Below are positions 1 through 8,997 of a DNA stretch of 64,000 bases, in pieces. Within the stretch, counting starts at the first letter, position 1. Each line of letters begins with the position of its first letter. The stretch covers positions 109,669-173,668 of the forward strand of contig NZ_CABVQC010000009.1 of NCBI RefSeq assembly GCF_902499175.1. The letters are read 5' to 3'. The notes beneath the pieces are model-generated. The model did not search any database and had not been told where the DNA came from. It saw only the letters and a list, made by a program, of their open reading frames with translations. This DNA is from Burkholderia aenigmatica. GTDB taxonomy: Bacteria > Pseudomonadota > Gammaproteobacteria > Burkholderiales > Burkholderiaceae. The position numbers and the translations under genes were made by a program.

Positions 1-1074
1 CTTGCCGAGGTCCTCGTTCGTGCCCTTCATGCGCACGACGAGCGGCACGTTCAGGTTCACGGCCTTCGAACCGGCGATCACGCCTTCCGCGATCACGTCG
101 CAGCGCATGATGCCGCCGAAGATGTTCACGAGGATCGCCTTCAGATCCGGGTTCTTCAGCATCAGCTTGAACGCTTCGGTGACCTTCTCGGTCGTCGCGC
201 CACCGCCGACGTCCAGGAAGTTCGCCGGCTCGCCGCCGAACAGCTTGATGGTGTCCATCGTCGCCATTGCCAGGCCTGCGCCGTTCACGAGACAGCCGAT
301 GTTGCCGTCGAGCGAGATGTACGCGAGGTCGAACTTCGACGCTTCGATTTCAGCCGGATCTTCTTCGTCCAGGTCGCGGTAAGCGACGATTTCCGGGTGG
401 CGGAACAGCGCGTTCGCGTCGAAGTTGAACTTCGCGTCGAGTGCGGTGACCTTGCCGTCGCCCGAGACGTTCAGCGGGTTGATTTCGGCCAGCGATGCGT
501 CGGTTTCCCAGAATGCCTTGTACAGGCCTTGCAGGATCGCGCGCGCTTGCGGAATCGAAGCAGCCGGCACGCCGATCTTCGCGGCGAGATCGTCGGCCTG
601 AGCGTCGAGCAGGCCCGTCGACGGCTCGACGATGACCTTGTGGATCAGTTCCGGGTGCTTTTCGGCGACTTCCTCGATGTCCATGCCGCCTTCGCTCGAA
701 CCCATCAGAACGATCTTTTGCGACACGCGATCGACGACGAGGCTGACATACAGTTCCTGCTTGATGTCAGCGCCTTCTTCGATCATCAGACGGTTGACCT
801 TCTGGCCTTCCGGACCGGTCTGGTGCGTGACGAGCTGCATGCCGAGGATCTGGTTCGCGTATTCACGAACCTGCTCGATCGACTTCGCCACCTTCACGCC
901 GCCGCCCTTGCCACGGCCACCCGCGTGAATCTGAGCCTTCACGACCCAAACCGGGCCGCCGAGCTCTTCTGCCACCTTGACGGCCTCGTCAACCGAGAAC
1001 GCCGGCTTGCCGCGCGGTACCGCGACTCCGAATTTCCGCAGGATTTCCTTACCCTGGTACTCGTGAATCTTCAT
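1..1074 (-). CDS. sucC: succinyl-CoA synthetase (ADP-forming) beta subunit, 3' end cut by the window
   Basis: Beta subunit of succinyl-CoA ligase, the TCA-cycle enzyme that interconverts succinyl-CoA and succinate with substrate-level ATP formation; it works as an alpha/beta complex with SucD in the cytoplasm. The frame opens with [12 protein letters not shown], the standard SucC start, followed by an ATP-grasp domain with a glycine-rich GGRGKGGGV loop near residue 53 and, later, the GGGATTEKV and [10 protein letters not shown] segments of the C-terminal ligase domain. The 358 residues seen, against about 388 for the family, mean that roughly 30 C-terminal residues lie outside the window. An AAGGGA ribosome site lies just upstream of the ATG. 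sucD is expected to follow but is not visible. Confidence 0.97.
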   Translation of the reverse strand, partial: MKIHEYQGKEILRKFGVAVPRGKPAFSVDEAVKVAEELGGPVWVVKAQIHAGGRGKGGGVKVAKSIEQVREYANQILGMQLVTHQTGPEGQKVNRLMIEEGADIKQELYVSLVVDRVSQKIVLMGSSEGGMDIEEVAEKHPELIHKVIVEPSTGLLDAQADDLAAKIGVPAASIPQARAILQGLYKAFWETDASLAEINPLNVSGDGKVTALDAKFNFDANALFRHPEIVAYRDLDEEDPAEIEASKFDLAYISLDGNIGCLVNGAGLAMATMDTIKLFGGEPANFLDVGGGATTEKVTEAFKLMLKNPDLKAILVNIFGGIMRCDVIAEGVIAGSKAVNLNVPLVVRMKGTNEDLGK

Positions 1075-1142
1075 GCGTGATTCCCTTCAGTCTGAGAGTT
1101 GGATGAAAAGTCGCTTTAGACGCTTCTTCGAATGATTTCCGT

Positions 1143-1751
1143 TCATTCCTTCGTGCTGCCATCACCGGGCACGTCCGGCCGGCTCGCGCCATACCAGCGC
1201 GGGTAGTACTGCCGCACGACCTCACCGTCGAACCGCAACGCCCGGCAGCGGCCGAGCTGGAAAGGCGCTTCGTCGTGTGCGCCGTCATGATCCGGCCCTT
1301 CGCCGCCCTCTTCGCGCACGTTCCACACATCACCGGCGAACGCCTGGATCGCTGCCGTCGGCAGCACGGCGCACAGTTCGGTGAGATGGGAGCAGCCTGC
1401 GACGCCGGCGAGCAGCCGGTTCGCGTTGCGGCGGAAATTGCGGAAGAGATTGAGCCCGATGAGGGCCCGATAGGCGGGAGGGGCGGATTGACAGTGACCG
1501 GGATAGGGAACCCATTCCGAAGACGCTTCGGCGTCGACGACATTGAGGTCACGATCGATAGTCACGCGCAGCCAGAGTTCGTGGATCGGCAGGCCCTGGG
1601 GCCGGATGCCCGACGCAAGCGCGACATCGCGCGGCTTGTGGTCGGTCAGGCAGGCTTCGATGTCCCACAAGCCGTCGCCGCGCTCGTAAGCTTCCGCTCG
1701 GATTGCGCGTTGATGTCGCAACTGACGGGGCACGGGCTCGGATAGCGGCAT
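1143..1751 (-). CDS. DUF2889 domain protein
   Basis: Conserved hypothetical protein of about 202 residues that I read as the DUF2889 family. Visible segments include an early RAIRAEAYERGDGLWDIEA stretch, HELWLRVTIDRDLNVVDAEA in the middle, and a C-terminal part rich in H, D and E. There is no signal peptide or membrane segment, so it is probably cytoplasmic. No function is established. The frame stays open for about 100 codons further upstream, but family-like sequence begins at the methionine chosen here (MPLSEPVP); no strong ribosome site decides between starts. It lies between sucC and recX on the same strand with gaps of about 70 and 150 bases, so it is probably its own unit. Confidence 0.7.
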   Translation of the reverse strand: MPLSEPVPRQLRHQRAIRAEAYERGDGLWDIEACLTDHKPRDVALASGIRPQGLPIHELWLRVTIDRDLNVVDAEASSEWVPYPGHCQSAPPAYRALIGLNLFRNFRRNANRLLAGVAGCSHLTELCAVLPTAAIQAFAGDVWNVREEGGEGPDHDGAHDEAPFQLGRCRALRFDGEVVRQYYPRWYGASRPDVPGDGSTKE

Positions 1752-1865
1752 GCTGGAGGTTGAGGCCGAAGAGGAAAACCCGTGGATTTTAGCATATTGG
1801 GTATTTGAGACAGCTTGACGCGACGGCGGGTATTCCCGCCTGTCCGGAAGTGGTTGCGTTGCAGC

Positions 1866-1889
1866 AAAATCGCGCGCCATGCGCGCGAT
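1866..1889 (-). terminator. putative intrinsic terminator of recA-recX
   Basis: On the minus strand, a 9-bp perfect stem (ATCGCGCGC / GCGCGCGAT) with a 3-nt loop is followed by a short T run, 9 bases past the recX stop codon. The T run is short, so termination may be leaky. Confidence 0.55.
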
Positions 1890-1897
1890 CGGCGCGG

Positions 1898-2769
1898 TCA
1901 GTCGTCGATCAGGAAATCGTCGCCGACCTTCAGCAACTTCACGATGGTCGCGCTCGAGAAGCCGCGTGCGGCGAGAAAGCGCGCCTGCTTCGCACGCTCG
2001 GCCGGCGTTTGCGGCAGTGCACCGAATTTCTTGCGCCAGACTGCCTGCGCACGCGCCCATTCGGTCTCGCGGAGTTGCGCGTTCACTTCCTCGACGAGCG
2101 TGTCGCCCACCGCATGACGCTTCAGCTCGCTGACGATGCGTGCGACACCAACGCGCGACGCGCGACGATGCACGAGGCTCTCGGCAAAGCGCGCGTCGGA
2201 CAGCCAGCCTTCCTGTTCCAGCGCATCGAGCACCGGCTCGACGGATTCGTCGTCGCCGACGTAGGGCGCGAGCTTGCGCGCGAGTTCCGCGCGGCTGTAT
2301 TCGCGGCGGGATAGATAGCCGAGCGCGCGGCCCTTCAACGATCGCTGAGGCTTCGACGACTTGCGCTCGGTCGCGCCCGGAGCGTCACCTGGCGAAGCAC
2401 TGGAAGAAGAAGCACCCGACGCGCGACGTGTGCGACGCGGATGCTGGCTGCTGCGCGTATAGACATCTTCCCTGGCCGGCGCCGATGCGTCGGCTGCGCG
2501 ATCGCCCGGGAAGCTGACACCGGACACGCGACGACGGGAGCGGTCGTGCGCGTCGAACGACTCATCGTCGTCGAACGGATCGTCCGGTGCGGTAATCTCA
2601 AACGAAACGAGGGCATCGTCGGATGCCCTCGTCGCGGTGCGGTTCGCGGCATGGCTGCCTGCGACCCGCCGATCGGCGCCCGAGGATCCGGCTCGCCGGC
2701 CGGAGCGACCCGCCGTTTCGGGCACGTCGCTCTCCTCCGGCTCGCCAGCCTGACCTCGGCGCCCGACCA

Positions 2770-2770
<1 letters not shown>
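1898..2770 (-). CDS. recX: RecX, regulator of RecA, with a long N-terminal extension
   Basis: RecX binds the RecA filament and limits its activity. The family core (helical repeats) occupies about the last 150 residues, starting near RSLKGRALGYLSRREYSR and continuing through LEQEGWLSDARFAESLVHRR. The first 140 or so residues are low-complexity, rich in R, S, D and A, and look disordered; family members are usually about 150 residues in all. The ATG shares its A with the TGA stop of recA (TGATG overlap), which supports this start and translational coupling; a GTG one codon earlier is also possible. Same transcript as recA, so SOS-inducible by inference. Confidence 0.92.
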
Positions 2771-3843
<1,073 letters not shown>

Positions 3844-3917
3844 GAATCGTCCTTTGCTATGATGAGCAGCGTCTGTTAGAGGCGCGCCCGCTTTCAAGCG
3901 CCGCCCACGAATGCAGA

Positions 3918-3937
3918 CACTGTATAAAAAAACAGTG
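3918..3937. promoter_or_regulatory. LexA (SOS) box upstream of recA
   Basis: The 20-base site CACTGTATAAAAAAACAGTG matches the CTG-N10-CAG core of the LexA operator (consensus TACTGTATATATATACAGTA), with symmetric ends. It lies 75 bases upstream of the recA start and 96 bases upstream of the divergent response regulator gene, so LexA certainly has a plausible target in recA and could also touch the divergent promoter. Confidence 0.92.
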
Positions 3938-4032
3938 TTTTGTGCAAGCCCGCAATGCAGGCTGCGTTGTACACGAATAACTTCGGAGACAGCCGGCCGG
4001 CGCGAACGCCCTGCCGGCCATCGGTCAGCATC

Positions 4033-4761
4033 ATGCGAATTCTCATCGCGGAAGACGACAGCATACTCGCGGACGGCCTCACCCGGTCACTCCGCCAATC
4101 GGGCTATGCGGTCGACCACGTGAAGACCGGCGTCGACGCCGATACGGCGCTGTCGATGCAGACGTTCGACCTGCTGATCCTCGATCTCGGGCTCCCGAAA
4201 ATGCCCGGGCTCGACGTGCTCAAGCGCCTGCGCGCCCGCAATTCCAACCTCCCCGTGCTGATCCTGACGGCCGCCGACAGCGTCGACGAGCGCGTGAAGG
4301 GGCTCGACCTCGGCGCCGACGACTACATGGCCAAGCCGTTCGCGCTCAACGAACTCGAGGCGCGCGTGCGCGCGCTGACCCGGCGCGGCGCGGGCGGCGG
4401 CCCGACCGTCGTGCGCCACGGCTCGCTCGCGTTCGACCAGGTCGGCCGCATCGCGTATGCGAACGATCACGTGCTCGATCTCTCCGCACGCGAGCTCGGC
4501 CTGCTCGAGGTGCTGCTGCAGCGGATCGGCCGGCTCGTGTCGAAGGAGCAGCTCGTCGACCATCTGTGTGAATGGGGCGAGGAAGTCAGCAACAACGCGA
4601 TCGAAGTCTACGTGCACCGGCTGCGCAAGAAGATCGAACCCAGCGGCGTACGGATCTCGACCGTGCGCGGCCTCGGCTATTGCCTCGAGAAGGTCGCGCC
4701 CGCCGCGCCGGCCGACACGGCAGCGCCCCAGCCCGCGGTGGCCGGCACGCCGCTGCGCTGA
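4033..4761 (+). CDS. OmpR-family response regulator (TctD/QseB type)
   Basis: Two-component response regulator of 242 residues. The receiver domain (about 1-115) shows acidic residues D8 and D9, phospho-acceptor D51 in LLILDLGLP, and K101 in [10 protein letters not shown]. The C-terminal winged helix (about 125-225) carries the [12 protein letters not shown] and [11 protein letters not shown] segments of OmpR/PhoB regulators. It is followed 17 bases later by a sensor kinase gene with which it surely pairs. The TctD-like sequence and the transporter downstream suggest control of organic-acid uptake; the ligand is not known from sequence. Divergent from recA across a 189-base region. Confidence 0.93.
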   Translation: MRILIAEDDSILADGLTRSLRQSGYAVDHVKTGVDADTALSMQTFDLLILDLGLPKMPGLDVLKRLRARNSNLPVLILTAADSVDERVKGLDLGADDYMAKPFALNELEARVRALTRRGAGGGPTVVRHGSLAFDQVGRIAYANDHVLDLSARELGLLEVLLQRIGRLVSKEQLVDHLCEWGEEVSNNAIEVYVHRLRKKIEPSGVRISTVRGLGYCLEKVAPAAPADTAAPQPAVAGTPLR

Positions 4762-4778
4762 ACCCGGGCGTCGCCGCG

Positions 4779-6326
4779 ATGGCCACGCCGGCCCATACCC
4801 GCCACCCGACCGGCGCGCCGTCGTCGGCCGCCGACGAGGCGCGCGACGCGCGCTACGAGAACCCGTTCGCGCCACCCGACGAAACCGATGCGCCCGAGGC
4901 ACCACGCCCGCGCTCGCTGTTCGGCGAGATCCTCGACTGGATGCTCGCGCCGCTGCTGCTGCTATGGCCGATGAGCATCGCCGTCACCTATCTGGTCGCG
5001 AAGACGATCGCGAACGGCCCGTTCGACCGCGCGCTCGAGACCAACGCGTACGTGCTCGCGCGGCAGATCCATCCGGTAAACGGTGTCGCCGAGCTGACGC
5101 TGCCGGAGCAGACACGCGACTTCCTGCGCGCGGACAACGTCGACAGCGTTTACTTCCAGGTGCTCGGCACACGCGGCGAGCTGGTCGCGGGCGAAGCCGA
5201 CATGCCGCTGCCGCGCGACGAGGATCGCCCGCCGCCAGGCGTCGTCATGTTCCGCGACGACCTGCTGCGCGGCAACGACGTGCGCGTCGCCTATACGACG
5301 GTCGCGCTGCCGCAACCGGGCAACACGCAGCCCGTGCTCGTGCAGGTCGGCGAAACGCTGGACAAGCGCAACGCGCTCGCGAACGACATCATCAAGGGCG
5401 TGATCCTGCCGCAATTCGTGATCCTGCCGCTCGCGATCCTGCTGGTCTGGTTCGGGCTGTCGCGCGGCCTCGCACCGCTCAACGCGCTGCAGGCGCACAT
5501 CCGCGCGCGGCGGCCCGACGACCTGTCGCCCGTCGAGGCGCAGCGCGCGCCGCCCGAGATCGAGCCGCTCGTCACGTCGTTCAACGACCTGCTCGCGCGT
5601 CTCGAACAGAACATGGCGCTGCAAAAGCGCTTCATCGCCGACGCCGCGCACCAGATGAAGACCCCGCTCGCGGGCCTGCGCACGCAGGCCGAGTTCGCGC
5701 TGCGCCACCCCGTCCCGCCCGACGTGCAGCGCTCGCTCGAGCAGATCGCGACGAGCTCCGAGCAGGCCGCGCGGCTCGTCACGCAGTTGCTCGCGCTGGC
5801 GCGCGCCGAGAACCGCGCGAGCGGGCTGACGTTCGAGCCGGTCGAGATCGCCACACTCGCGCGGCGCGCGGTGCGCGACTGGGTGCAGGCCGCGCTCGCG
5901 AAACGGATGGATCTCGGCTACGAAGGCCCGCCGGACGACACGCCGCTCGACGTCGATGGCAATCCGGTGATGCTGCGCGAGATGCTCGGCAACCTGATCG
6001 ACAACGCGATCCGCTACACGCCGGACGGCGGCCGCATCACGGTGCGCGTGTGCGCCGAGCCCGCGGCGCGGGTCGTGCATCTCGAAGTCGAGGACACCGG
6101 GCCGGGCATCCCGGCCGCCGAACGCGAGCGCGTCGTCGAGCGCTTCTACCGGATCCTCGGCCGCGAAGGCGACGGCAGCGGCCTCGGGCTCGCGATCGTG
6201 CGCGAGATCGCCACGCAGCACGGCGGCACGCTGACGCTCGACGATCACGTGTACCAGCACGCACCGCGCCTCGCCGGCACGCTCGTGCGCATCAGCCTGC
6301 CGCTGACCGACACCGCCCCGGATTAA
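4779..6326 (+). CDS. sensor histidine kinase (TctE-like)
   Basis: Membrane sensor kinase of 515 residues paired with the upstream regulator. It has a proline/acid-rich cytoplasmic N-terminus, membrane segment 1 at about residues 50-75, a periplasmic sensor region of about 130 residues, and membrane segment 2 at about 206-230. A HAMP-like linker follows, then an H box (ADAAHQMKTPLAGL) with phospho-accepting H291, N box NLIDNAIRYTP near 405, and glycine boxes DTGPGIP near 437 and GDGSGLGLAIV near 464. The sensor region resembles the 2CSK_N domain of TctE-type kinases, which respond to carboxylates; that specificity is an inference. All catalytic boxes are intact. Confidence 0.93.
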   Translation: MATPAHTRHPTGAPSSAADEARDARYENPFAPPDETDAPEAPRPRSLFGEILDWMLAPLLLLWPMSIAVTYLVAKTIANGPFDRALETNAYVLARQIHPVNGVAELTLPEQTRDFLRADNVDSVYFQVLGTRGELVAGEADMPLPRDEDRPPPGVVMFRDDLLRGNDVRVAYTTVALPQPGNTQPVLVQVGETLDKRNALANDIIKGVILPQFVILPLAILLVWFGLSRGLAPLNALQAHIRARRPDDLSPVEAQRAPPEIEPLVTSFNDLLARLEQNMALQKRFIADAAHQMKTPLAGLRTQAEFALRHPVPPDVQRSLEQIATSSEQAARLVTQLLALARAENRASGLTFEPVEIATLARRAVRDWVQAALAKRMDLGYEGPPDDTPLDVDGNPVMLREMLGNLIDNAIRYTPDGGRITVRVCAEPAARVVHLEVEDTGPGIPAAERERVVERFYRILGREGDGSGLGLAIVREIATQHGGTLTLDDHVYQHAPRLAGTLVRISLPLTDTAPD

Positions 6327-6552
6327 CCCTGACGCGCGCCGCCGCAGCACGCCGCAATTGCGCCAAAACCGGCGATTTGCCGGACGTTCGAGGCAAGATG
6401 GGCACACAAAGCGACCGATTCGACGCGGGTTAACGCGCAGTCGTTTTGCACGCGCGAGTCAGTCCGCCGTAAGTTTCCGTACCAATAATCGTCCACAGGC
6501 CCGCTCACCCAAGGCGGCCGCATATCTATATCAAGGGACTTGGAGACGACTC

Positions 6553-8211
6553 ATGGCAACGTTAGGCGGGCAAATTTCGCACGCGCCGATGACGGGCGAA
6601 GAGAAGAAGGTGATCTTCGCGTCGTCGCTCGGCACCGTGTTCGAGTGGTACGACTTTTACCTGGCCGGCTCGCTCGCGGCCTACATCAGCAAGAGTTTCT
6701 TCTCCGGCGTCAATCCAACCGCCGCGTTCATCTTCACACTGCTCGGCTTCGCGGCCGGCTTCGCGGTGCGGCCGTTCGGCGCGATCGTGTTCGGCCGGCT
6801 CGGCGACATGGTCGGACGCAAGCACACGTTCCTCGTGACGATCGTGATCATGGGCATCTCGACGTTCGTGGTCGGCTTCCTGCCCGGCTACACGTCGATC
6901 GGCATTGCCGCGCCCGTGATCTTCATCGCGATGCGGCTGCTGCAGGGTCTCGCGCTCGGCGGCGAATACGGCGGCGCGGCGACCTACGTCGCCGAGCATG
7001 CGCCGGCCAACCGTCGCGGCTTCTACACCGCGTGGATCCAGACGACCGCCACGCTCGGCTTGTTCCTGTCGCTGCTCGTGATTCTCGGCGTGCGCACGTT
7101 CATCGGCGAGGAAGCGTTCGGCAGCTGGGGCTGGCGCGTGCCGTTCGTCGCGTCGATCCTGCTGCTCGCGGTGTCGGTGTGGATCCGGATGCAGCTGAAC
7201 GAATCGCCGGTGTTCATGCGCATCAAGGCGGAAGGCAAGACGTCGAAAGCGCCGCTGACCGAGGCGTTCGGCCAGTGGAAGAACCTGAAGATCGTGATCC
7301 TCGCGCTCGTCGGCCTGACCGCCGGCCAGGCCGTCGTGTGGTACACGGGCCAGTTCTACGCGCTGTTCTTCCTCACGCAGACGCTGAAGGTGGACGGTGC
7401 GAGCGCGAACATCCTGATCGCGATCGCGCTCTTGATCGGCACGCCGTTCTTCCTGTTCTTCGGTTCGCTGTCGGACAAGATCGGCCGCAAGCCGATCATC
7501 CTCGCGGGCTGCCTGATCGCGGCACTGACCTACTTCCCGCTGTTCAAGGCGCTCACGCACTACGCGAACCCGCAGCTCGAGATTGCGACGCAGAAGGCGC
7601 CGATCTCGGTGATCGCCGATCCGGCCAGCTGCGCGTTCCAGTTCAACCCGGTCGGCACGTCGAAGTTCACCGACTCGTGCGACATCGCGAAGGGCGCGCT
7701 CGCGAAGGCCGGCCTGAACTACGAGAACGTCGCGGCACCGGCCGGTACGACCGCGCAGATCAAGGTCGGCGACACGGTGGTCGCGGCCTATGACGGTAAG
7801 GCGGCCGACGCGAAGGCGCAGGGCGCGGCGTTCGACAAGACGCTCGCGTCGACGCTGAAGTCGGCCGGCTACCCGGCGAAGGCCGACCCGGCGCAGCTCA
7901 ACTGGCCGATGACGATCGTGATCCTGACGATCCTCGTGATCTACGTGACGATGGTCTACGGCCCGATCGCCGCGATGCTGGTCGAGATGTTCCCGACGCG
8001 GATCCGCTACACGTCGATGTCGCTGCCCTATCACATCGGCAACGGCTGGTTCGGCGGCTTCCTGCCGGCGACCGCGTTCGCGATCGTCGCGGCGAAGGGC
8101 AACATCTACTCGGGCCTCTGGTATCCGATCGTGATCGCGCTGGGCACGTTCGTGATCGGCCTGCTGTTCGTCAAGGAGACGAAGGACTCGAATATCTACG
8201 CGCAGGATTGA
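6553..8211 (+). CDS. MFS transporter, metabolite:H+ symporter (MHS) family
   Basis: Proton-coupled solute importer of 552 residues related to KgtP, ShiA and ProP. The family signatures are clear: GTVFEWYDFYLAG at the start of membrane segment 1, RPFGAIVFGRLGDMVGRK in loop 2-3, LQGLALGGEYGG in segment 4, and a second GRK motif in loop 8-9. About 115 hydrophilic residues (roughly 335-450, with two cysteines) are inserted in the C-terminal half between membrane segments; most MHS transporters are about 430 residues. A GGAG ribosome site precedes the ATG. It follows the two-component system by 226 bases in the same direction and is its likely target; the substrate, perhaps a mono- or dicarboxylate, is unknown. 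Confidence 0.9.
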   Translation: MATLGGQISHAPMTGEEKKVIFASSLGTVFEWYDFYLAGSLAAYISKSFFSGVNPTAAFIFTLLGFAAGFAVRPFGAIVFGRLGDMVGRKHTFLVTIVIMGISTFVVGFLPGYTSIGIAAPVIFIAMRLLQGLALGGEYGGAATYVAEHAPANRRGFYTAWIQTTATLGLFLSLLVILGVRTFIGEEAFGSWGWRVPFVASILLLAVSVWIRMQLNESPVFMRIKAEGKTSKAPLTEAFGQWKNLKIVILALVGLTAGQAVVWYTGQFYALFFLTQTLKVDGASANILIAIALLIGTPFFLFFGSLSDKIGRKPIILAGCLIAALTYFPLFKALTHYANPQLEIATQKAPISVIADPASCAFQFNPVGTSKFTDSCDIAKGALAKAGLNYENVAAPAGTTAQIKVGDTVVAAYDGKAADAKAQGAAFDKTLASTLKSAGYPAKADPAQLNWPMTIVILTILVIYVTMVYGPIAAMLVEMFPTRIRYTSMSLPYHIGNGWFGGFLPATAFAIVAAKGNIYSGLWYPIVIALGTFVIGLLFVKETKDSNIYAQD

Positions 8212-8222
8212 GGCCGGGTGGC

Positions 8223-8252
8223 GGGCGGGTTCCGGTGAACGGCAACCCGCCC
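8223..8252 (+). terminator. hairpin downstream of the MHS transporter
   Basis: A 9-bp perfect stem (GGGCGGGTT / AACCCGCCC) begins 12 bases after the stop codon. No T run follows, so it may stabilise the 3' end or be a weak terminator rather than a classic one. Confidence 0.4.
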
Positions 8253-8310
8253 CGCGACGAGGCCGGCGCGGGCCGACAGCAACCTTTTTCACGGAAGACG
8301 AAAAAAGGTG

Positions 8311-8339
8311 TTGACAGCCAGACCGGCATTCTCCATAAT
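8311..8339 (+). promoter_or_regulatory. sigma-70 promoter of tRNA-Met
   Basis: A perfect -35 hexamer TTGACA (8311-8316) and -10 hexamer CATAAT (8334-8339) are separated by exactly 17 bases and end 10 bases before the tRNA. Just upstream lies an AT-rich inverted repeat (ACCTTTTTC ... GAAAAAAGGT, 8282-8309). Confidence 0.88.
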
Positions 8340-8349
8340 TCATTTCTTC

Positions 8350-8426
<77 letters not shown>

Positions 8427-8434
8427 AATGCGAG

Positions 8435-8466
8435 AGCCGCTGTTTCGAAAGAAACAGCGGCTTTTT
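8435..8466 (+). terminator. intrinsic terminator of tRNA-Met
   Basis: A 12-bp perfect stem (AGCCGCTGTTTC / GAAACAGCGGCT) capped by a GAAA tetraloop is followed by a T run. It starts 9 bases after the tRNA CCA end. Confidence 0.93.
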
Positions 8467-8997
8467 CATTTGTTCCGCCAAAAACACACGCCGTCACATC
8501 ACGTTGACCGTGTAAGCCTCCGCCAGTCGAACGCGACGATCATTCGGCCATCGTCAATCGCACACGTCCGGTCGAAATCGCGATGCGTGGCTTGAATTCG
8601 CCGACGCGAGCCGTCGCGCTGAATGGCCGCGATTTTTCATTTGAGCTCGTCACGCGCCCCGACACCGTTGTCTGCGCAAGACCGACGCCAACAAGAACGA
8701 TTGAACACAGTCGCAATCGGAGACCCGCGCTTTCAGTTCAACGCTCCAGTACCGGCTCATGCTTTCGTGGCCACGATGATCGTGCCATTGCGCTCGAGAC
8801 CGGAGCGGGTACGCAACCGATGCCGGCACCGCTCTCCATAAAAGGACGATCCACGCGCCGATGCCTGTATGCGGCGATACCGAACGGTGCAAAAGTCGAT
8901 ACCCCGCGCAATCGCACCCGGTACACAGCAGCACGGGCACTACACCGCACTTAGAATCGGTATGTCCAAATTTCTGCTGCATCCGGGCATAACGTCA
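8467..8997. other. 531-base gap without a convincing gene
   Basis: Several frames are open here, but none has a ribosome site, a recognisable family or Burkholderia-like third-position G/C. The base composition looks less GC-rich than the flanking housekeeping genes. A TAGAAT hexamer at 8952-8957 could be the -10 element of the gene that starts at 8998. I see no repeat of the tRNA 3' end. Confidence 0.5.

Noticed and set aside
4457..6433. A 658-codon frame over the response regulator and kinase genes
   Set aside because: It is an arginine-rich shadow of two genes with complete catalytic motifs in other frames.
8583..8954. Possible small genes in the gap after tRNA-Met
   Set aside because: No ribosome site, no family resemblance, and overlapping frames on both strands have equally random composition.
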